Shown here in pieces: positions 43,133-50,545 of a stretch of 64,000 nucleotides of DNA. The notes below the pieces were generated by a model. It made no database searches, was not told the DNA's origin, and worked only from the letters and a program-made list of their open reading frames with translations. The stretch is from positions 3,644 through 67,643 of the forward strand of contig CAZMPO010000010.1 in the NCBI GenBank assembly GCA_964568425.1, read 5' to 3'. The number at the start of each line of letters is the position of its first letter. The stretch's first letter is position 1. Source of the DNA: CAKSQF01 sp964568425 (GTDB taxonomy: Bacteria; Bacillota; Clostridia; Oscillospirales; CAG-272). The translations under genes were made by a program, and so were the position numbers.

Positions 43133-43717
43133 TTATTTAAGGTAATCATTGCCGTGATCGATCAGTTCCGTGCGTGTTTTGGAGATTGCCAATTTGCACT
43201 CGTTATCAGAGTCACCGATTTTGAGCGAATTTAATTTATATCCGCTCTCGGTGTTTTTCTCGGAGAGACTTACGGCAGAAAACACCCGTGATGTAACACA
43301 CTCATAATTAAACGGCAATCCACCGTCCTGCATCGATGCATCGTATGTATAAGAAGGGCTCAACAACCCGATATAGAGGCTCGAGCGATTATGATCGACA
43401 TACGCAGGTTGATCCGGATATTTCTGGGAGCGCCAATCGAGCGAAACGTTCAAATAGAGTGCCCCGTCGGTATACGGAACAGACGATCCCGTCTTCATCT
43501 CGACAACACTGTCAAATGTCAAAAAAGTCATCCCGATACGTTCGACCTTCATATCAAGCTTAACATCAGTTCCGTCAGATGCAAGCGTATCGGTAAAAAT
43601 ATACGGCTGATCGTCTGCCGCAACTATCCCATGCGCAAAAAGCGGCATAAGTAATGCAAAAAATGTCAAAAGTGTGCCGATCCTTACAAATGCATTCTTT
43701 TTTGTTCCGAATTTCAT
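43133..43717 (-). CDS. Secreted protein of unknown function
   Basis: The 194-residue product has a signal peptide (FVRIGTLLTFFALLMPLFAH, cut near GIVAADDQP). The mature part is rich in beta-prone and aromatic residues with two cysteines' worth of spacing but no motif I recognise. ATG 43717 is preferred with AAAGGAA upstream; ATG 43738 is possible. It is the first gene of a pair with the lipoprotein at 41639-43093. Confidence 0.6.
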   Translation of the reverse strand: MKFGTKKNAFVRIGTLLTFFALLMPLFAHGIVAADDQPYIFTDTLASDGTDVKLDMKVERIGMTFLTFDSVVEMKTGSSVPYTDGALYLNVSLDWRSQKYPDQPAYVDHNRSSLYIGLLSPSYTYDASMQDGGLPFNYECVTSRVFSAVSLSEKNTESGYKLNSLKIGDSDNECKLAISKTRTELIDHGNDYLK

Positions 43718-43847
43718 ATCAAGTTTGTTTCCTTTCATTTTAATTAAGATTTTGAGCCCGTGCGGTTGAATATTTACGGTCACTATTATTTATCATACGA
43801 TCATACGCACGACACATCGCCATCCTTTTTATTTAATATATATTTAT

Positions 43848-43876
43848 TATACATTGCCAACCTTTATTTGTCAATA
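43848..43876 (-). promoter_or_regulatory. Promoter of the secreted protein/lipoprotein pair
   Basis: TTGACA, 17 bp and TATAAT on the minus strand. With the terminator at 43983-44011 it is all that is visible in the 312-bp gap 43718-44029. Confidence 0.85.
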
Positions 43877-43982
43877 GAATTCCAATAAATATTCCACCAC
43901 GCCTTTATTTTCGTCGCTTTACACAAAAATGACACCTGTTTTTTGTGCAAAAGTGCCAAACAATTTCTTTATATATAAAAAG

Positions 43983-44011
43983 CGACAGCAATGCCTGCAG
44001 CATTGCTGTCG
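43983..44011 (-). terminator. Terminator after the FKBP-like lipoprotein gene
   Basis: CGACAGCAATGC and GCATTGCTGTCG form a 12-bp stem with a 5-nt loop; the minus strand continues CTTTTTATATA. Confidence 0.92.
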
Positions 44012-44029
44012 AAGTGAAAATAATCTTTT

Positions 44030-45301
44030 TCAGTCTTTATCTGCCGACCATGTCACACGCTCGGCAAGTACGGGCAGGAGCTTTTGCTGCATAAACTGCG
44101 AAACGAGATTTGACTGTCCGAAATATTCGACAAAGCCCGCAACATCATTAATTCCGTAGTAATAGCTGTAATATGTGGCATACTGCTCGTAATTTTCGGT
44201 CGTCATCGAGATAAACTCATCTTTTGTCAGTTTTATCTCATAAATACCGAAAAGGTAATTCCAAACAAGTCTTTGACCGATATAGGTCTCGGCACTTGAT
44301 CTTGCGTCCTCATCGAGTTCTTTAAGCTCATCAGCAGAAAGATCTTCCTCTTTTTTGTTCATGTACTCAAGGTAGGACTTTTTGTACTCGGCGATCTGCT
44401 CATCGACTGCATCCGACGGATATGTCTCGACCTCTACAAGCTTACTTACAGCGTCGTAAGCCGCCTGTCCTTTATACTGACTTACAAGGAACGACTTGAA
44501 ATCATCGATCTTTTCGTATTCACCGTCCGTGTGCTTTTTGACCATTTCATCGGTAAGCACGGGCGCAGGATCGGCAGTCTCCACCTTTGTTACCCTGACC
44601 GCAAAATCGATAAGCTTTCCGCGAAGCTCGGCAAGTCCGTAGCCGTCGCTGAAACGAACCGTGACGGTGAGCATGTCCCCTTCTTTTGCACCTATAAGCT
44701 GTTCTTCAAAGCCGCGAGCGTTTTTCGAGGGATCGTCGATCGATGTATACGGACCGACAAAGCTGTTTGAGCCAAGCACGAGCGGCGTTCCGCTCTCGGC
44801 ACCCTCATTGGTCATGCCCTGCATCGTGCTATCCGAGAAGGTCTCGCCCTCTACTGCGCTACTGCCGGTATAATAGACCGTGACGCGATCACCATTTGCC
44901 GCGACTGTATCGGCGGACGCTTCGGTATATGTTTGATACTCGGCGAGTATTTCTGAAACATATTCGTTATACTCATCCTCTATATCCTTTTCGTAAAGGA
45001 CAACGCTCGAGATATCTCCGACCTTCAAAAACCTGAGATAGTCATCATAAACAAACTCGCCGAGCGGAAGAGGGTCGCTGCCCGAAAGATCGGGAAAAAG
45101 CAGTGACGAAAGATCGACGCCGGTTGAGGGAGATGTTGTCGACGGCAGGGTCGACGGAGCTGTGGTGACAACAGCGGTCGGTGTCGAGGCAGCATTTGTC
45201 GTCTTTGCATCCTTTCCCGAGCAGGAGATCAAAGATGCGGCGGCAAGAGTCAGTGCGAGTGCCGAGCTGACATATCTTGAGAGCTTATTGATTTTAGACA
45301 T
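44030..45301 (-). CDS. FKBP-type peptidyl-prolyl isomerase lipoprotein, trigger-factor-like
   Basis: The 423-residue product has a lipobox LISC (Cys 27) and a Thr/Ser/Pro linker to about residue 60. An FKBP-like domain spans about 131-240 (GDRVTVYYTG, GFEEQLIGAKEGD, FAVRVTKVE), and a helical region about 250-415 resembles the trigger factor C-terminal chaperone domain. The order FKBP then helical cradle is that of trigger factor without its ribosome-binding domain, with a lipid anchor instead. It likely helps fold secreted proteins at the outer membrane face. Monocistronic. Confidence 0.82.
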   Translation of the reverse strand: MSKINKLSRYVSSALALTLAAASLISCSGKDAKTTNAASTPTAVVTTAPSTLPSTTSPSTGVDLSSLLFPDLSGSDPLPLGEFVYDDYLRFLKVGDISSVVLYEKDIEDEYNEYVSEILAEYQTYTEASADTVAANGDRVTVYYTGSSAVEGETFSDSTMQGMTNEGAESGTPLVLGSNSFVGPYTSIDDPSKNARGFEEQLIGAKEGDMLTVTVRFSDGYGLAELRGKLIDFAVRVTKVETADPAPVLTDEMVKKHTDGEYEKIDDFKSFLVSQYKGQAAYDAVSKLVEVETYPSDAVDEQIAEYKKSYLEYMNKKEEDLSADELKELDEDARSSAETYIGQRLVWNYLFGIYEIKLTKDEFISMTTENYEQYATYYSYYYGINDVAGFVEYFGQSNLVSQFMQQKLLPVLAERVTWSADKD

Positions 45302-45364
45302 TATTAAAATTCCTTTTTGTTAAACATCGGCTTATAATATTGCCGACTGAATTTACCACACTCT

Positions 45365-45393
45365 ATTATAGTCAAAAATTATGAATAAATCAA
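45365..45393 (-). promoter_or_regulatory. Promoter of the FKBP-like lipoprotein gene
   Basis: TTGATT, 17 bp and TATAAT on the minus strand, about 64 bp before the start. Confidence 0.78.
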
Positions 45394-45473
45394 GCCTTTT
45401 CTCGGCATTTTGCTGTGAACGCGCTCGCCGTGTCAGCTTGAATTATGAATACAATGATAATTTTGAAAAATCT

Positions 45474-45502
45474 ATTGAAAAAAGCTAAAATATTTGGTAT
45501 AA
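45474..45502 (+). promoter_or_regulatory. Promoter of the GH2 glycosidase gene
   Basis: TTGAAA, 17 bp and TATAAT, about 38 bp before the ATG. Confidence 0.8.
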
Positions 45503-45539
45503 TGTCCTTGCAAAAAAATATAAGCGAGGTATTCGTACT

Positions 45540-47255
45540 ATGAATATGCCAAGACCCGAATATCCCCGTCCTCAGCTTGTCCGCGATCAGTGGGTAAACC
45601 TGAACGGCACATGGGAATTTGAGATCGACAACGCCGTTGTCGGAAAAGCGAAAAAGTTTAACGAGAGAGCCCATCTTGACGGAGAGATCACCGTTCCCTT
45701 CTGTCCCGAGAGCGTTCTGTCAGGTGTCGGAAACGTCGACTTCATGAACTGTGTATGGTACAGAAAAGATATCGAGATCCCTTACGACTGGGCAGGAAAG
45801 AGCGTTCTCCTCACATTCGGTGCGGTGGATTATCACGCGACCGTATATATTAACGGTGAGTACTGCGGAGAACACAAGGGCGGCTACACTCCCTTCACGC
45901 TGGACATAACCAAGCATCTCAAGGAGAGCGGCAACTACATAACCCTTTGTGCGGAAGACTACACAAGAAGTGGTGATCAGCCCGTCGGCAAGCAGTCGCA
46001 GGCATACTACTCCGCAGGTTGCTCTTATACGAGAACGACCGGCATTTGGCAGACAGTCTTCATGGAGCCTGTCGACAAATTCTATGTCGAGAGCTACAAG
46101 ACCTATCCCGATCTTGAAAACTGCGCTGTTGACCTTGAGATCAAGCTGAACAACTACGCATTCGGCTCAAAGATCACGGCTGTTGCTTTCTACGAGGGCA
46201 AAAAGGTCGGCGAGGCATCGACAGTCCTTGAGTCCATGTCGGCAAACATCTACCTTCCCCTCTCCGAGAAGCATCTTTGGGAGGTAGGCGCAGGCAGACT
46301 TTACGATCTGGCGATCACGGTCGAGAATGACGGCAAGATCACCGATGCTGTAACAAGCTATTTTGGACTCCGCTCTGTCGCGCTCACCAATCGCAAATTC
46401 ATGCTCAACGGCAAGAGCGTTTTCGGCAGATGGGTACTTGATCAGGGCTTCTATCCCGATGGCATATACACCGCTCCTACCGACGAGGCACTCAAGGCTG
46501 ACATCGAGAGATCGATCGAGCTTGGTTTCAACGGCGCAAGACTTCATCAGAAGATCTTCGAGCCCCGTTTCCTCTATTGGGCAGACAAGCTCGGCTATCT
46601 CGTATGGGGCGAGCACGGCAACTGGGGTATCAACTATACCGATCTGCGTCAGATTGCCAACTGGTTGCCCGAGTGGATGGAATCGGTCGTTCGTGATTTC
46701 AACCATCCCTCGCTCATCGGTTGGTGTCCCTTCAACGAAACATGGGATGTAAACGGCAACAGACAGTCTGATGACATCATCAGGATCTGCTACGAAGTTA
46801 CAAAGGCTATGGACCCGACCCGTCCCGTTATCGACACATCGGGCAACTACCATGTAGGCGGACACACCGATATATTCGACATTCACGATTACGATCAGAA
46901 TGTTGAAAGCTACACAGAGCGCATCGGTAAGGGCGTATTTGTAACATTCAAGGATCGTCAGAATTGGTACGGACATCCCTTCTTCGTATCCGAGTACGGC
47001 GGAATCCAGTGGTCGGTCACCGAAAACGGATGGGGCTACGGCAACGCGCCGAAGACCGAGGAGGAATTCATCGCACGCTACAAGGGTCTCACCGAGGCAA
47101 TGCTCAACAATCCCGATTGCTTTGCATTCTGTTACACTCAGCTCTACGACGTTGAGCAGGAGCAGAACGGTCTCATGACCTACGACAGAAAGTACAAATT
47201 CGATCCGAAGATCTTCCGTGATATCAACACGCAGAAGGCTGCAGTCGAAGACTAA
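45540..47255 (+). CDS. Glycoside hydrolase family 2 protein
   Basis: The 571-residue product has the GH2 sugar-binding jelly roll (about residues 1-170), an Ig-like domain (about 175-275) and a TIM barrel. The acid/base Glu is in WCPFNETWD and the nucleophile Glu in FVSEYGGIQWS. Its length lies near that of beta-glucuronidases and short beta-galactosidases and lacks the C-terminal domains of LacZ. No signal peptide, so cytoplasmic. The substrate is not settled by sequence alone. Codon choice looks more regular than in its neighbours, suggesting good expression. Confidence 0.9.
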   Translation: MNMPRPEYPRPQLVRDQWVNLNGTWEFEIDNAVVGKAKKFNERAHLDGEITVPFCPESVLSGVGNVDFMNCVWYRKDIEIPYDWAGKSVLLTFGAVDYHATVYINGEYCGEHKGGYTPFTLDITKHLKESGNYITLCAEDYTRSGDQPVGKQSQAYYSAGCSYTRTTGIWQTVFMEPVDKFYVESYKTYPDLENCAVDLEIKLNNYAFGSKITAVAFYEGKKVGEASTVLESMSANIYLPLSEKHLWEVGAGRLYDLAITVENDGKITDAVTSYFGLRSVALTNRKFMLNGKSVFGRWVLDQGFYPDGIYTAPTDEALKADIERSIELGFNGARLHQKIFEPRFLYWADKLGYLVWGEHGNWGINYTDLRQIANWLPEWMESVVRDFNHPSLIGWCPFNETWDVNGNRQSDDIIRICYEVTKAMDPTRPVIDTSGNYHVGGHTDIFDIHDYDQNVESYTERIGKGVFVTFKDRQNWYGHPFFVSEYGGIQWSVTENGWGYGNAPKTEEEFIARYKGLTEAMLNNPDCFAFCYTQLYDVEQEQNGLMTYDRKYKFDPKIFRDINTQKAAVED

Positions 47256-47262
47256 CCAAATG

Positions 47263-47301
47263 AAAAATCTCTCTTGGTGCTTTCGTACCAAGAGAGATTT
47301 T
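47263..47301 (+). terminator. Terminator after the GH2 gene
   Basis: AAAAATCTCTCTTGGT and ACCAAGAGAGATTTTTT form a stem of at least 16 bp, then T-rich sequence. It marks the last clearly chromosomal feature before the ICE. Confidence 0.93.
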
Positions 47302-47480
47302 TTATATAAAACTAAACTAAATTTTTGATTATCTCTTTATAACTTCTTAAATGCCGATATAGCTTGATTTTACAGGCTTTTTCGGCATTTAGCTTTTCGG
47401 AAGATACTCACGAATGTTCTTAAATCCTCTTGTGTTTTCACTCTCAAAAGTAGTAAAACCGTAGTAAATACTGCCTTTTG

Positions 47481-48674
47481 TCAAGCAATCACCCGTTCCA
47501 TTTCAGCCCTTGCAGATTCAAAGGTGGCGTGCGCGTAGTAGTTCAGCGTCATTTGAATGTTGGAATGTCCCATAATGTATTGTAAGGCTTTGGGGTTCAT
47601 TCCCGCGTTGGCTAAATTCGTACAAAACGTATGCCGTAATGTATGCGGTGTAGTTACTTTCGGTAGTGTTTCGTCGTGGCTCTTGTTGTACTTCTTGACA
47701 AGCCCGCGAAACATTGAATCGTAGTTACAAGCCGCTTTCGGATAGCCGCCTTGATTGAGAAACAGAAAGTCGGTGTACCCGTCGAGCTTGAAAGGCTGTG
47801 CTTTCTTTCTGTTCTTTATCACGCGCATAAACGCTTGATATACTTCCTCGCGCATAAGGATTTGTCTGTTGCCGCATTTGGTTTTCGGGTCGTCTATGTA
47901 ATATCCGACCTCGGTATTTCTCAACAGTTGATGATCTATGTTGATTGTCCGATTTTCTAAATCCAAGTCAGCAAGGGTCAATCCGCAAAGCTCGGAAATG
48001 CGTAGTCCCGTTCCCAACAGTATCACGATCTCGTCATAATACTTTTTATATACCTCGTCGTTTTCGATAAAGGCAAGGAACGATTTTTCTTGTGCCGGGG
48101 ATAGAGGTACTTTCGGTATGGTGTCGTCCTCGATCACGGTGTTTAATGCGAAGTCAAACGGATTTTTGCGTATGCAATCATCTTGTATCGCCATATAAAA
48201 CGCGGCTTTTAGTGATCTCTTATCGTTGCTGATCGTTTTATAGGATATACCGTTTTCTTTCATTCGCATAGCCCACTCTTTCGCGTCCGACATTTTCACG
48301 TTCTCAATGGGGCAAGCTCCAAGTCGGTCTTGCTCCAATAAACGCATTAGCCGTTTGCGTCCGTTTTGGGTGTTGTGCTTTACGTTGCCCCTCTGCCGTG
48401 TGTGCTTTGCATAAAGCTGACACACGGTCATTTTTTTGCCTATCGTGTCAATACCGTCGTCAAGGTCTTTTTGTATCTCTTTGATCTTCTCCCTTAACGA
48501 AATATCCTCACGTTTCCCTGCGGGGGTCTTGTCCGTTGGTACCAACTTCCAAGCGTACACAAATTGAGGTTTACCAAAAGAATCCGTGTATTTGTAGGCA
48601 TATCTTCCGTCTTGTCTTTGGCTCTCGCCAGATCGTAAAATGCGATTTTTGTTATCGCGTCTTTTTTCTGACAT
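47481..48674 (-). CDS. int: Tyrosine recombinase (Tn916/Tn1549-type integrase)
   Basis: The 397-residue product equals the length of Tn1549-type integrases. It has an N-terminal arm-binding domain, a core-binding domain (about 85-165) and the catalytic domain with LLGTGLRISELCGL (Arg), TPHTLRHTFCTNL (His-x-x-Arg) and MGHSNIQMTLNYYAH (His, Tyr nucleophile). It excises and inserts the element. ATG 48674 has AAAGGAG upstream. Confidence 0.96.
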   Translation of the reverse strand: MSEKRRDNKNRILRSGESQRQDGRYAYKYTDSFGKPQFVYAWKLVPTDKTPAGKREDISLREKIKEIQKDLDDGIDTIGKKMTVCQLYAKHTRQRGNVKHNTQNGRKRLMRLLEQDRLGACPIENVKMSDAKEWAMRMKENGISYKTISNDKRSLKAAFYMAIQDDCIRKNPFDFALNTVIEDDTIPKVPLSPAQEKSFLAFIENDEVYKKYYDEIVILLGTGLRISELCGLTLADLDLENRTINIDHQLLRNTEVGYYIDDPKTKCGNRQILMREEVYQAFMRVIKNRKKAQPFKLDGYTDFLFLNQGGYPKAACNYDSMFRGLVKKYNKSHDETLPKVTTPHTLRHTFCTNLANAGMNPKALQYIMGHSNIQMTLNYYAHATFESARAEMERVIA

Positions 48675-48753
48675 CTCGTTATGCTCCTTTCCATAACGGA
48701 AAGAGCCTTGATATGCACTATATACATTATAGCACATTCAAGGCTAAATTTCA

Positions 48754-48960
48754 CTATATAACGTCAAAATTATCTAAAACTTTTTCAAACTTTTTTCGTT
48801 TAATCTGTATGCGGTTGCCGTTCATCAACACCCAACCCGCATTTAGATTTTCTTCTGCGAGCTTTCGCAGTTTGTTTTCACCAATTCGGAAGTATTTGGA
48901 CGCTTCCTCTATGGTGAGGGAATATTTTTCCCATATAGGCACTTCGGTATAGTTTTCCAT
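48754..48960 (-). CDS. xis: Excisionase (Tn916 Xis-like)
   Basis: The 68-residue winged-helix product MENYTEVPIWEKYSLTIEEA matches the size and start of Tn916 Xis (67 residues). It bends the ends to steer Int toward excision. It lies 79 bp before int on the same strand. The ATG at 48960 has AAGGGG upstream. Confidence 0.92.
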   Translation of the reverse strand: MENYTEVPIWEKYSLTIEEASKYFRIGENKLRKLAEENLNAGWVLMNGNRIQIKRKKFEKVLDNFDVI

Positions 48961-49366
48961 AGTGCGCCCCTTTCTTAAAATTCGTAAAATTAAGTCTTGA
49001 AAAGGGGCTTTAATCGGACGGCTATTAGCATAGCTCCACGGGAGTTTCACCCTTGCTCTCTCGGCAACCCTACCCATCGCTTGCGACGCTCTTAACGCTC
49101 GAACTGTGGCTATAAGGGAGTATCATTATCCTTTCTGCTTGTCGTCGCCCACAAACTGCTAAATTCATTTTACGACGCTGTGTTTCTCGCTTGTTCCCGT
49201 GTGGGAAGTCTTGGCGCACCCGTCGCTCGGCTCGGAGCAAAAAGAACGTATCCGATTTGCCCTATACTGCGTCGCCGTTATCTTGCGTCGCTTTCTTTGT
49301 CAATGAGCGTGAGAGGTAGGTTTTTGTACGCTTGCGGAAAGGGGTGGGCGCAAGCGCACGTTTTAA
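48961..49366 (-). other. Long non-coding stretch between the ORF8-like gene and xis
   Basis: No convincing reading frame is seen in 406 bp. A 72-codon plus-strand frame has no ribosome site. The sequence is fairly GC-rich and repeats the word CGTCGC/GCGACG about six times, allowing several small hairpins. In Tn916 the matching position holds the short orf10 and regulatory DNA. It may be a leader or regulatory RNA for xis/int. Confidence 0.6.
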
Positions 49367-49627
49367 TCAAACCTCAAAATCAAGAACGGCTCGCATAAGC
49401 CTTGAACGTAGTCTATCGCGTATGTCCTCGTCAATGCCGTAATATGTATTGCCGCGTTCGTCGCGGAGCTTACGGACGGATAAAGAAGCGATATACCCCT
49501 CATAATGCTGTATGACAATTTTCATTGCTTCGGGGTCGCCCTTTGTCGCGGCTATAATGACGGGATAAGGCAATAAACCGCGCTCGTCGTGATCGCTGAT
49601 ATTACCATTCGTCTGTTTCATCATCAT
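49367..49627 (-). CDS. Helix-turn-helix protein, Tn916 ORF8-like
   Basis: The 86-residue product contains LLPYPVIIAATKGDPEAMKIVIQHYEGYI (first half only quoted in part: PYPVIIAATKGDPEAM), the signature of the small helix-turn-helix proteins beside ORF7 in Tn916-type elements. ORF7 and ORF8 together drive transcription of the transfer genes in Tn916. It overlaps the sigma-factor gene by 26 bp. Confidence 0.88.
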   Translation of the reverse strand: MMMKQTNGNISDHDERGLLPYPVIIAATKGDPEAMKIVIQHYEGYIASLSVRKLRDERGNTYYGIDEDIRDRLRSRLMRAVLDFEV

Positions 49628-50051
49628 TTGCGCGTTCCTCCAAAAATTGTTTTAGGGTTTCCAAAGAGCTTGTCCGTCTGTACTGTACCGTACTTCTCGG
49701 AATGTTATAGAGCTTGGCAATATCCGCGTCGCTCATATCGTGGAAGTAGTACAGCATAACAGCATTGCGCTTTTCTTCGGGCAATGTACGGAGAGCTTCG
49801 GCTAACAGTTCGGGCGTGATTCTTTTACCGCCCACACGAAAAGAATTGTCGTGATCTTCGCCGTCTGTATGATGGTCAACCGTGTATAGCTGATTTTCTT
49901 CTTCGGGCGACAGATCGGAAAAGCTGACAAAGTGTTTTTGATAGCTTTTCACATCTCTGTGTGCATTGCTCGCTTCGCGCTTCAACGCCTTTTTGCAAAA
50001 GCCGTTAAAAGCACAGCGTACTTGAAACTGGGTACGAGTTGGTTCATTCAA
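49602..50051 (-). CDS. Sigma-70-like factor, Tn916 ORF7-like
   Basis: The 149-residue product has a C-terminal region-4 helix-turn-helix (LPEEKRNAVMLYYFHDMSDA, then IAKLYNIPRSTVQYRRTSSL) and a helical N-terminus. It resembles the regulator that starts transfer-gene expression in Tn916. The start is set at TTG 50051 because AAAGGAGGTG lies 8 nt before it and no ATG fits. Confidence 0.87.
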   Translation of the reverse strand: MNEPTRTQFQVRCAFNGFCKKALKREASNAHRDVKSYQKHFVSFSDLSPEEENQLYTVDHHTDGEDHDNSFRVGGKRITPELLAEALRTLPEEKRNAVMLYYFHDMSDADIAKLYNIPRSTVQYRRTSSLETLKQFLEERANDDETDEW

Positions 50052-50186
50052 GGTGTTCACCTCCTTTCGCAACCGCGAAAGCGGGTGATAGGTTGATTTC
50101 CCCTTTCGTTACCCACAACACCGACTTTTGAAAACTGCCAAATAAAAACGGTGATTTTTTTGAAAAAATTTTTGAAAAAGACAAAA

Positions 50187-50217
50187 TGCGCCCGTTCGCA
50201 AGACGCGAACGAGCGCA
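50187..50217 (-). terminator. Hairpin with U-tract upstream of the ORF7-like gene
   Basis: TGCGCCCGTTCGC and GCGAACGAGCGCA form a 13-bp stem with one mismatch; the minus strand continues TTTTGTCTTTTTC. It could end cargo transcripts or act as an attenuator for the transfer regulators. Confidence 0.75.
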
Positions 50218-50478
50218 AAAAGAATTGTAAGCAGTATTTAGATGATTTGACAGTTCATACTCATAGCCGTAATAGCCCGACGGTGGGTGATCGCTTTTTT
50301 TGACCGTAGGATATTAGGCGGGTGAGTATTGAAAAAAATTAACACGGCGTACCTCCATTAGATACCGCCGTGTGTGGTTAGTAAGTCGTCATTGGTTTGT
50401 GATAAACGCAAAGAAACGGCGGCTTATTTTTTACCGCCGATCAAGAGATAGTTATGCCTCGTTTACGTTCAAACATAA

Positions 50479-50520
50479 AGAGCCTATAAATCGCGTGTAA
50501 TCGCGCGGTTTATAGGCTCT
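50479..50520 (-). terminator. Terminator after the ICE thrS gene
   Basis: AGAGCCTATAAA and TTTATAGGCTCT pair over 12 bp with an inner CGCG/CGCG stem; the minus strand continues CTCTTTATGTTT. Confidence 0.8.
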
Positions 50521-50545
50521 GCGTCTGTGCGTCGGGCTCTGATAT

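Larger units (their letters stand above)
50052..50545 (-). other. Gene-free stretch rich in hairpins between thrS and the ORF7-like gene
   Basis: About 490 bp with no credible gene. It holds four hairpins: 50187-50217 and 50479-50520 (listed separately), ACACGGCG/CGCCGTGT at 50342-50373, and CGGCGG/CCGCCG at 50417-50439. They sit between the cargo and the transfer regulators on the minus strand, where Tn916 couples cargo read-through to transfer-gene expression. Confidence 0.7.

Noticed and set aside
49180..49398. Plus-strand frame of 72 codons inside the gene-free ICE stretch
   Set aside because: No ribosome site, a composition typical of antisense GC-rich DNA, and overlap with the end of the ORF8-like gene.
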